NCBI GenBank assembly: GCA_964405435.1 | Contig: CAYOOD010000021.1 | Location: forward strand, 1 to 64,000 | Direction of reading: 5' to 3' | Length of the DNA stretch: 64,000 nt | Source of the DNA: DVEG01 sp964405435 | GTDB taxonomy: Bacteria > Cyanobacteriota > Cyanobacteriia > Cyanobacteriales > Oscillatoriaceae | Part shown: in pieces, positions 43,504 through 51,780 of the stretch | Numbering within the stretch: position 1 is the stretch's first letter | How the letters are laid out: each line of letters starts with the position of its first letter | Position numbers and translations under genes: made by a program | Notes under the pieces: model-generated | Databases searched by the model: none | Told to the model about the DNA's origin: nothing | The model's input: only the letters and a program-made list of their open reading frames with translations

Positions 43504-44884
43504 ACCTTAGCTGGCCCTTTAGCATTTCGCTCAGTATCCAGTATTTAGCAAGAACGTGCAGTCAGCCTATCACTCCATTCCGACAGCGCTTGACAGGTTG
43601 CGATCGCCCCCCGCCCATCGCCCCCCGCCAATGCCTATCTACCTCTCAAGGAGGATGCTCGACAATTCAGCGATCGGATAGTGTCCAAAATGACTCTCTG
43701 AGGCAAGCAGACAGCTTCTGTTTGCCGTGAGGGGTGCGAATTTTTCATTCTTCTTCTTTACCCTTGTCCTGCAACTCTCTTATTTTCTGGTTTACTTCTC
43801 GCTTACCTTCAAGAAACGTTACTTTTTCATAATATCAGTTAACCGTCCGTAGGCCACTTATCTAAGTTTACTAGATTTCACTGCACAGCCGCATCCCCGA
43901 TAGCGGCTGCCGTCACCCTCAAACACTTCCTTTAGTCAAACTCTGCATTGAGAGTGAGTTGCCTGCCTCTCCCGCACTCGCTCTCTTCTTCTGAACGGAC
44001 TTTCGATTGCTTTTCGCCAGCAGCCAGCCCAGTTCAGGCTTAATAGCGGCTTTGTCAATGCCAGAGTGCTGTAACACTGTACAGACTGCACCCGCCTCTG
44101 CAATTGGATATCCGGGCTGTAGCGCTCTCGCGTCAGGTGAACAGGAAGAATCTCTTTTTGCTAGACGCCTTACCCGCAAAACTTTACAGCCTGGCTGACA
44201 AGGTTCCTACACACTTATCTCTACCTTCCGGTAGAGGAACGATCTAAATTATTTTGTATATTATAGATTGCTGGTAGTCTATAGACGAAACCGTTTGGAT
44301 TCATTTCAGGTAAGTCGATTAAAACGCGCTAACTTAGATAGGTTTTCGTTCTGTCTGTGGAACTGTCCGGCTATTTAAAAATTGCTTACAATTGGACAGC
44401 AGCCTCTCTGGGTGATTGAGTAGATATTTCCAAAAATAATCTAAAAAATAAAATAATATTTATGATTCTTGCAAGCGTAAAAAAGCGGTGCTAGAAAATT
44501 TATGATGCTAGTCTAAAAGAATAGCTTAAACCTAAAAAAGTAGCCGTGAAATACAGCAATTATGTCGAAATATAAAAAGATGATTTACGAGGGCGATTGT
44601 TTCCAGAAGTGGGGCGGCAAGAGTGGCTTGATTTTGACATTTTGAAAAGACCCATACTGAAGATATTTTTTAAGAGGTGACAAATGGCTTGCTTAAAATT
44701 TAATTGCATCTATAAAATTCAAACTTTAGCAAAAGCCAGCCGATTTTTTTGTTTTTAATTTTACCAAAAGTTGCTAAATTTTTTAAGATTTAATTTCTAT
44801 CAAAGATTCAATAACAATTTAGCAGCAATTTCCTCGAAGCAATCTTGAGCAAGTTTAGAATTCAGTAAAAGCGGGTATTGATCT
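43504..44884. other. 1.38-kb gap without a recognised gene
   Basis: The first 700 bases are of ordinary composition. An 86-codon reverse open frame at 43919-44179 has no recognisable family and no clear ribosome site. From about 44230 the DNA becomes strongly AT-rich, and this continues into the start of the next kinase gene. The gap probably holds divergent promoters. A small RNA is possible but nothing shows it. Confidence 0.5.
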
Positions 44885-47800
44885 ATGAAAAAACGTCCTC
44901 ATTCCCTAAAAAATGGCCTCCTAAAAAACCTCAAGCAACTGAGACAAAGTAAAATATCTTTTTTATATTTTATTTTTTTCAAAATATTTAGATATAAAAG
45001 TCGGCTAGAAAAAAGTTTTGTGGAGTATTCAGCTCAAAAAATAAATTATTTATTTCTTGCAATTTTCAACAAAAAAATAAAGGACAAATTAGAAAATTTA
45101 AGGATCGTAATTTTGGGGAATAATAGGACGGCAGAGTTAAGCGTAAAATCGGGAGAAATATCAGGAGATGAAATAGACTGCCTGTTGCGAAAGACACGGC
45201 TGAATGATTTAAATAATGCAGAGAGAAGAGGATCGGAGTGCGATCGCTACCTGTCAGCACTGGTGGAAGTTCAGCGCAGATTGCTGACTTTTGACGGCAG
45301 CCTTCAGTGCTATACAGAACTATTGAAATTGATCGGGCAAGCTTCTAGAGCCAGTCGTACTTACCTATTCGAGAACCATCGAGATACAGCCGGCAACCTG
45401 CTAGCGAGTCAGCGGGCTGAGTGGCTTGCCGAAGGCATCCACGTCGATATTGACAATGATACGCTGCAAAATTTCTCCTATGAAAAGTTCTTTCCTCGCT
45501 GGAAAGATTTACTGCTGGCTGGCGGTGTCTGTGCTGGCATTGTGGCAGATTTTCCCGAGTCAGAGCGTCTTTTATGGGAAAGTCGGGGCATTGTTTCGAT
45601 TTTATTCGTGCCGATTATTGTTAAGGGTAATTTTTTGGGTGTTATCGGTTTTGAAAACTGCATTGAAGGGCGGACATGGGAATCAGCGGAAGTATATTTT
45701 TCAAGCGCAGCCGCAGCCTACCTCTCCCTAACCCTAGAGCGTTTTCAAGCAGAAAATGAAATGAAAACTTTTAATAATAATCTGGAAAATAGGGTGCAAG
45801 AACGCACGAGTGAATTGAAAAAAGCTAACGAAAAATTGCAGGAGAAGATAGCAGATCGCCAGCAGAAAGAGGCAGAACTCGAAAAATTGCTTTCTCTGCA
45901 GCAAGCCGCGATCGAGTCCACTGGTGATGGCATCCTCGTGGTCGAGAATACCGGAAAAATTGCGATTTTCAATCAAAAACTTATAGAAATGTGGAACATT
46001 TCCGAAGGAAGCATTGCGTCAGTATACGACGAGAGATCGCTGGCATTTGTTTTAGAACGATTGGAAACACCTAAAAATTTTACTGCCAAAGTTCGAGATT
46101 TGTCTGCTCAACCAGAAGCCGAAATGGTTGACGTGATAGAATTTAAAGATGGGAGAACTTTCGAGGGCTATTCGCGACCTCATAAAATAGGAGGAAAGAC
46201 AGTTGGGAGAGTATGGGCGTTTCGAGATATCAGCGATCGCAAGCAGGTAGAAAAGGCACGGCTCGAAAACGAAGAACGCTGTCGGCAGATAGCAGAGAAT
46301 ATCGATGGCGTCTTCTGGATGTCCGAGCCTTGTAAACCAGAAAAAATTGATATCAGTCCCGCCTGCGAACAGATAGGGAGTCGCACCTGCGAGAGTGCCG
46401 TCGAGCAGCCTAGCTCCTATCTGGATACTATCCATCCAGACGATCGCGATCGCGTAGTCGCCGCGTTTAAAAAAGAGTTACAAGGACAGCCCGTACAAAT
46501 AGAATACCGGATAGTCAGACCCGATGGCTTAATCCGCTGGATTTGCGATCGGGGTTTTTCCATCTTTCACCAGTCAGGACAAGTTTACCGCTTTGGCGGC
46601 ATTGCGCAGGACATCACCAATGCGCTCTTGCACGAGCTAGCTTCGCGCAAACAAATCGAAGAAGCGCTACAGCTCTCAGAGGAGCGATTCCGTATCGCAG
46701 CCAGTTGCGCCACCGATTTAATTTACGAATGGGATATTTTTAACGGCAGGTTAGAATGGTTTGGCAATATTGACGAACAGCTAGGCTACCTGCCAGGGGA
46801 ATTCCCGCGAACACTGGCAGCGTGGGAAAAAATCGTTCATCCAGATGACTTAGAGCGCGTCATGGCTGCAGTCGAACAACATTTGCAGGCTGGAAAACCC
46901 TATTCTGAAGAATACCGCGTGCAGCGAAAAGATGGAATCTACATCTACTGGGCGGAGCGCGGCACGGCGTTGCGAGATGAGAAAGGCAATTCCTATAAAT
47001 GGATTGGAGCGGTGAGCAATATTACCGATCGCAAGCTGTCAGAAGCCGTGTTGCGATCGAGCGAAGAACGCTTTCGCCAGTTGGCAGAGAACATTCAAGA
47101 ATTCTTCTGGATTAGCAACCCAGAATTCTCGCAAATCATCTATGTCAGCCCTGCCTACGAGCGGATTTGGGGGCATCCTCCCGAAGAACTCTACCTGAAT
47201 CCCCGCGCCTGTTTGGATGCGGTTCATCCAGACGATCGCGATCGCGTTTTCACCGCTTTTTTGAGCCCAGAGGAACTCAACGAGCAATATCGGATTTTGC
47301 GCCCTGACGGTTCGGTTCGCTGGATTTATACACGCGGATTTCCCATTAAAAACGGGCAGGGAAAGATTTATCGCATTGCTGGGATTTCAGAAGATATCAC
47401 CTACCGCGTCGGCTTAGAAGCAGAGCTGCGCCGGGGAGCGAAAGAAAGAGAACTCAGTCAACTGAAAACTCGTTTTGTTTCGATGGTATCTCACGAGTTC
47501 CGCACCCCCCTAACTGCGATTCTTTCTTCGGCAGATTTGCTGGAATATTACCTTGAAGAATGCCCGGACGAAAAAAACAACAAAAAACTCGAACATCTCA
47601 AACGCATTCAAACGGCTGCTGTTAATATGACGCACCTGTTAGAGGACGTGCTGTTGCTCGGCAAAGCTGAAGCTGGGCGGCTTGCATTCAATCCGAATAA
47701 CCTCGATCTCGTGGAATTCTGCCGCGCTCTCGTTGAAGAGGTAGAAGTCACTGCCGATAACGCGATCGCGCTCTATTTCGCCCGCACGCCAGAAAATGCC

Positions 47801-48199
47801 TCAGAACCCGACTCCTGCCCCCCTGCTTGCATGGATGAAAAGCTGCTTCGACAACTCTTTACTAATTTGCTCTCAAACGCTGTCAAGTATTCCCCTGGCG
47901 GCGGAGAGGTGAATTTTTCCTTGACTTGCACCGATACTGAGGCGATATTCCAAATTCAAGACAGGGGCATCGGCATCCCGCCTGAAGAATTGCCGCACCT
48001 GTTTGAGTCGTTTCACCGCTGCCGCAATGTCGGCACGATTCCGGGAACCGGTTTGGGGCTGACGATTGTCAAGCGATGCGTGGATTTGCACGGCGGGCAA
48101 ATTGATGTAGAGAGTCAACTGGGCGCGGGCACTACTTTTACAGTCAAGTTGCCGCTGACGCGCGAACTTTGCGATCGCGATTCTCTGCCTTCTCCGTGA
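44885..48199 (+). CDS. GAF-PAS sensor histidine kinase
   Basis: 1104 residues. The first 80 residues are basic, Lys/Ile/Phe-rich and unusually AT-rich in DNA (KKIKDKLENLRIVIL region), unlike the rest. A GAF domain (about 120-290), a coiled coil (about 300-340) and four PAS domains (about 345-835) follow. The phosphoacceptor domain has His870 (SMVSHEFRTPLTAI) and the ATPase domain has DRGIGIPPE and GTGLGLTIV. No membrane helix of normal length and no receiver are seen. Several PAS units are similar (HPDDRDRV repeated). No regulator is adjacent; the nearest is the Rcp1-like protein about 7 kb away. Confidence 0.9.
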   Translation: MKKRPHSLKNGLLKNLKQLRQSKISFLYFIFFKIFRYKSRLEKSFVEYSAQKINYLFLAIFNKKIKDKLENLRIVILGNNRTAELSVKSGEISGDEIDCLLRKTRLNDLNNAERRGSECDRYLSALVEVQRRLLTFDGSLQCYTELLKLIGQASRASRTYLFENHRDTAGNLLASQRAEWLAEGIHVDIDNDTLQNFSYEKFFPRWKDLLLAGGVCAGIVADFPESERLLWESRGIVSILFVPIIVKGNFLGVIGFENCIEGRTWESAEVYFSSAAAAYLSLTLERFQAENEMKTFNNNLENRVQERTSELKKANEKLQEKIADRQQKEAELEKLLSLQQAAIESTGDGILVVENTGKIAIFNQKLIEMWNISEGSIASVYDERSLAFVLERLETPKNFTAKVRDLSAQPEAEMVDVIEFKDGRTFEGYSRPHKIGGKTVGRVWAFRDISDRKQVEKARLENEERCRQIAENIDGVFWMSEPCKPEKIDISPACEQIGSRTCESAVEQPSSYLDTIHPDDRDRVVAAFKKELQGQPVQIEYRIVRPDGLIRWICDRGFSIFHQSGQVYRFGGIAQDITNALLHELASRKQIEEALQLSEERFRIAASCATDLIYEWDIFNGRLEWFGNIDEQLGYLPGEFPRTLAAWEKIVHPDDLERVMAAVEQHLQAGKPYSEEYRVQRKDGIYIYWAERGTALRDEKGNSYKWIGAVSNITDRKLSEAVLRSSEERFRQLAENIQEFFWISNPEFSQIIYVSPAYERIWGHPPEELYLNPRACLDAVHPDDRDRVFTAFLSPEELNEQYRILRPDGSVRWIYTRGFPIKNGQGKIYRIAGISEDITYRVGLEAELRRGAKERELSQLKTRFVSMVSHEFRTPLTAILSSADLLEYYLEECPDEKNNKKLEHLKRIQTAAVNMTHLLEDVLLLGKAEAGRLAFNPNNLDLVEFCRALVEEVEVTADNAIALYFARTPENASEPDSCPPACMDEKLLRQLFTNLLSNAVKYSPGGGEVNFSLTCTDTEAIFQIQDRGIGIPPEELPHLFESFHRCRNVGTIPGTGLGLTIVKRCVDLHGGQIDVESQLGAGTTFTVKLPLTRELCDRDSLPSP

Positions 48200-48389
48200 G
48201 GGCTCTTCTTGAGAGCAAACCTCTCACAATGCCGGCGCTTTTGTTACAAAATGTTAAGATTTTCTCCTGCGCCTGGGGAAAAGTGCATAAGTTCCAACGC
48301 CCCAGAAATAGGGAATTGCGGCGGGGAGGGAGGCGATTGACCTACCCCACCCTCGGCAAGACAGCGATTGAACCGCAAGGGGCGAAAAA

Positions 48390-51300
48390 ATGGAAAACAT
48401 TGGGAAATTGGCAGCAGACAGCCTTGTGACAGCGATTGGAGACGGCAGCATCAGCATTATGGATGGAGCGCCAGCCACCGACACCCCTAGAGAATCCCAA
48501 AACAAAAACACCATTATCGGCTTAGAAACTAATGACTTATTATGGGGTGACTCCGACAGCGCTGACGGATCGCTCAACGACGACAGCGCGATCGGCTGTG
48601 AAGGAGACGATACCGTCATTGCTTTAAACGGCAAAGATTTGCTGTATGGCAACGCTGGCAATGACCTTCTTTACGGCAATTCAGGCGACGATACCCTTTT
48701 TGGCGGACAGGGGAACGATTCCGCTTATGGCGGGCAAAATAACGACCTCGTTTATGGCGATAAAGGTGACGATACCGTCTGTGGCGACAAAGGTAATGAT
48801 ACCGCAGCCGGAGGAGAAGGCAACGACAAAATAATCGGAGGAGAAGGCGACGACGAACTCTTTGGAAATAGCGGGGATGATGAATTATTCGGCAACGCGG
48901 GCAGCGATACCCTCTACGGAGGGCAAGATAGTGATACTCTGCATGGAGGGCAAAATAACGACGAGTTATTTGGAGATTTAGGCGATGACATTTTAGCGGG
49001 AGATAGAGGGGCAGATACCTTAACCGGAGGCATCGGTAACGACACCTTTGTTATCGGGTTAATCGCGCCTTACGAGCTGCCTGTAAACGAGCCGGATTAT
49101 CTAACAGATTTCCAAAAGGGTGAAGACGCGATCGAATTAATAGGCGGGTTAAGCTTTGAGGATATCGAGATTTTTAACGGCAGCGATACCAATGCAGGAA
49201 ATACAATAATTCAGGACAAAATAACCGGGGAATATATAGCGATATTGCTGGGAGTTGACAGCAGCAATCTAGACCGGAATGATTTTGTTTGGGAGACGCG
49301 AACGGGCGAAATGCTGCCGACAGAAGCGATCGGAGAAATTCCATCCACGCCGGAAACACCGCCCACGCCGGAAACACCGCCCACGCCGGAAACACCGCCC
49401 ACGCCGGAAACACCGCCCACGCCGGAAATTCCGCCCACGCCGGAAACACCGCCCACGCCGGAAACACCGCCCACGCCGGAAACACCGCAAACGCCGGAAA
49501 CACCGCCCACGCCGGAAACACCGCCCACGCCGGAAATTCCGCCCACGCCGGAAATTCCACCCACGCCGGAAATTCCGCCCACGCCGGAAACACCGCCCAC
49601 GCCGGAAACACCGCCCACGCCGGAAACACCGCCCACGCCGGAAATTCCACCCACGCCGGAAATTCCACCCACGCCGGAAATTCCACCCACGCCGGAAACT
49701 TTCCCAGAGCCAGAAATTCCACCCACGTTTGACTTCAGCGCGGCTACCTATCAAGTTGTCGAAGGGAATGCTCAGGGGTTCAGTACCTTTGCGACGGTGC
49801 AAATCAACCGCACGGGCAACACCACGGGCACTGATACAGTACAAGTTAACTTGCGCAATGGTTGGTATCCAAGGGCAAAAGGCGGTGCGATCGCGGATGC
49901 GGGAATCGACTACAACAACACCCCGATTTCAGTGACGTTCAATCCAGGGGAAACTTTCGCTGACGTGACGATTCCCATTGCTGGGGATACACTGGGAGAA
50001 GCCGAGGAAAATATTGCGCTGAGTTTGGCGAATCCAACGTCAGGGGCGATCGGCAGCACGCAATCAAAAGCGGTGTTAAAGATTGTGAATGACGATAAGG
50101 ATCTGAGCAACCTTTTCATTGTTACGGCAAATAGCGGTTCCAACACCGTCAGCGTACTGCGCAGTAAGGGGGATGGCACTTTTGGTGCGGCAGAAAACTA
50201 TGCCGTGGGCACTAATCCCAATTCAGTCGCGATCGCGGACTTCAATGGCGATGGCACTGCTGATATAGTTACGGCAAATGAGGGTTCCAATACCGTTTCC
50301 GTGCTGCTGGGCGTGGGGGATGGCAGCTTTGCAGCTGCGGCGAACTATGCGGTGGGTAGTGAATCTCGCTCAGTCGCAGTAGCAGACGTCAATGGCGATG
50401 GCGCTGCCGATTTAGTCACGGCAAATGAGGGTTCCAACAGCGTTTCCGTGCTGCTGGGTATGGGGGATGGCAGCTTTGCGGCAGCAGCGAACTATTCCGC
50501 CGGCTCCAGCCCCAGCTCAGTAACGGTGGCAGACGTCAATGGCGATGGCATTGCCGATTTAGTCACGTCACATGCCTTTTCCGACAGCGTCAGCGTGCTG
50601 CAGGGTGCTGCAGATGGCACCTTTGCGGTGGCGGCAAACTATTCGACGGGTGATTTCCCCGCTTCAGTAGTGGCGGCAGACGTCAATGGCGATGGAGCTG
50701 CCGATTTAGTCACGTCAAATATCGCTTCTATGAACGTCAGCGTGCTGCAGAATAATGGGGATGGCACCTTTGCAGCGGCGACGAACTATTCGACGGGCGG
50801 GTTCTCCTGTTCAGTATTGGTAGAAGACGTAAATGGTGATCCTAATGCCGATATAGTGACAGCAAACAACATTTCGGTGGGCGTCAGCGTCCTGCTGGGT
50901 GCAGGAGACGGCACCTTTGCTGCGGCGGCGAGATATTCGACGAACGTTTTCAACTGCTCCTCAGTAGCGGTGGCAGATGTGAATGGCGATGGTACTGCCG
51001 ATCTAGTCACGGCAAATCAAGAACCTGGTGATGCGAATGACAGCGTCCGCGTGCTGCTGGGTGCAGGAGATGGCACTTTTCCGGTGCTGGCGAGAGGTCT
51101 GGCAGGCAGTTATGAGGAATCAAGTGTGAGCGCGGACGTGAATGGTGATGGCACTGCCGATATCGTGATGGCCAATCGTGACTTTAACAGCGTCAGCGTA
51201 TTGCTGGATGTAGGAGATGGCACTTTTGGGGCGGCAGCAAATTATCAGACGGGCTATGCTCCGTGTGCAGTAGCAGTAGGGGACGTGAATGGCGATGGCA

Positions 51301-51587
51301 CTGCTGATATTGTGACGGCCAATTCTGGCTCCAACAGCATCAGCGTATTGCTGGGTGTAAGAGATGGCACTTTTGGGGCGGCAGCAGATTATTGGACGGG
51401 CTATGCTCCGGGTGCAGTAGGAATAGCAGATGTGAATGGCGATGGCGTTGTCGATATTGTGACGGCAAGTCGTTGGAATAACCAGGGCATCGGCGTGCTG
51501 CTGGGTGCGGGCGATGGCACTTTCGTCAATAATAGTTATTTCCAGGTGGTCGATCGCCCCGTCGATGTTGCTGTCGGTTTCTTCTAA
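48390..51587 (+). CDS. RTX / Calx-beta / FG-GAP adhesin-like surface protein
   Basis: 1065 residues without a signal peptide. Residues about 70-220 are RTX calcium-binding nonapeptides (GNAGNDLLYGNSGDDTL type). Residues about 317-443 are a PPTPET/PPTPEI hexapeptide stalk. Residues about 445-565 are a Calx-beta domain (YQVVEGNAQGFSTF, IPIAGDTLGEAEENI). The remaining 500 residues are about ten FG-GAP/VCBS units of the form ADVNGDGxADLVTAN...VSVLLGxGDGTF, likely a beta-propeller. RTX repeats point to type I secretion. No transporter genes are in the window. It may bind neighbouring cells or polysaccharide; that is inferred. A hairpin follows. Confidence 0.88.
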   Translation: MENIGKLAADSLVTAIGDGSISIMDGAPATDTPRESQNKNTIIGLETNDLLWGDSDSADGSLNDDSAIGCEGDDTVIALNGKDLLYGNAGNDLLYGNSGDDTLFGGQGNDSAYGGQNNDLVYGDKGDDTVCGDKGNDTAAGGEGNDKIIGGEGDDELFGNSGDDELFGNAGSDTLYGGQDSDTLHGGQNNDELFGDLGDDILAGDRGADTLTGGIGNDTFVIGLIAPYELPVNEPDYLTDFQKGEDAIELIGGLSFEDIEIFNGSDTNAGNTIIQDKITGEYIAILLGVDSSNLDRNDFVWETRTGEMLPTEAIGEIPSTPETPPTPETPPTPETPPTPETPPTPEIPPTPETPPTPETPPTPETPQTPETPPTPETPPTPEIPPTPEIPPTPEIPPTPETPPTPETPPTPETPPTPEIPPTPEIPPTPEIPPTPETFPEPEIPPTFDFSAATYQVVEGNAQGFSTFATVQINRTGNTTGTDTVQVNLRNGWYPRAKGGAIADAGIDYNNTPISVTFNPGETFADVTIPIAGDTLGEAEENIALSLANPTSGAIGSTQSKAVLKIVNDDKDLSNLFIVTANSGSNTVSVLRSKGDGTFGAAENYAVGTNPNSVAIADFNGDGTADIVTANEGSNTVSVLLGVGDGSFAAAANYAVGSESRSVAVADVNGDGAADLVTANEGSNSVSVLLGMGDGSFAAAANYSAGSSPSSVTVADVNGDGIADLVTSHAFSDSVSVLQGAADGTFAVAANYSTGDFPASVVAADVNGDGAADLVTSNIASMNVSVLQNNGDGTFAAATNYSTGGFSCSVLVEDVNGDPNADIVTANNISVGVSVLLGAGDGTFAAAARYSTNVFNCSSVAVADVNGDGTADLVTANQEPGDANDSVRVLLGAGDGTFPVLARGLAGSYEESSVSADVNGDGTADIVMANRDFNSVSVLLDVGDGTFGAAANYQTGYAPCAVAVGDVNGDGTADIVTANSGSNSISVLLGVRDGTFGAAADYWTGYAPGAVGIADVNGDGVVDIVTASRWNNQGIGVLLGAGDGTFVNNSYFQVVDRPVDVAVGFF
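49338..49717 (+). repeat. 18-bp tandem repeats encoding a PPTPET/PPTPEI stalk
   Basis: About 21 nearly perfect copies of CCGCCCACGCCGGAAACA, alternating between ACA (Thr) and ATT (Ile) as the last codon. No intervening unique DNA is present. All other reading frames stay open through it because the period is a multiple of three and lacks stop words. Expected to vary in length between strains. Confidence 0.95.
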
Positions 51588-51628
51588 TCCCTTGGTGGCA
51601 TGTCGCTTGTAGTTCTCTGCTGAAGTTT

Positions 51629-51666
51629 AAAAACTGGGTTTTTCCGTAAGAAGGAAACCCGGTTTT
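51629..51666 (+). terminator. AGAAACCCGG-type hairpin after the RTX gene
   Basis: AAAACTGGGTTTTTCC pairs with GGAAACCCGGTTTT, 42 bases after the stop. It is a member of the dispersed palindrome family and is placed like a terminator. Confidence 0.6.
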
Positions 51667-51780
51667 GTCATGATCTCATTTATTTCTGGCGAGATTGGGA
51701 CGTTTTTCTCTCGCCAAAAAACCGAAGCGATTTAAAATTAGAGAACTCCATAACTCTGCCTCTCTCATCAAAAATACGCC

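Noticed and set aside
43919..44179. 86-codon reverse open frame
   Set aside because: No recognisable family and no ribosome site; not enough to call a gene.
49174..49935. Several long open frames on both strands over the PTPE repeats
   Set aside because: They exist only because an 18-bp repeat without stop words stays open in every frame; the forward frame with RTX and Calx-beta domains is the real one.
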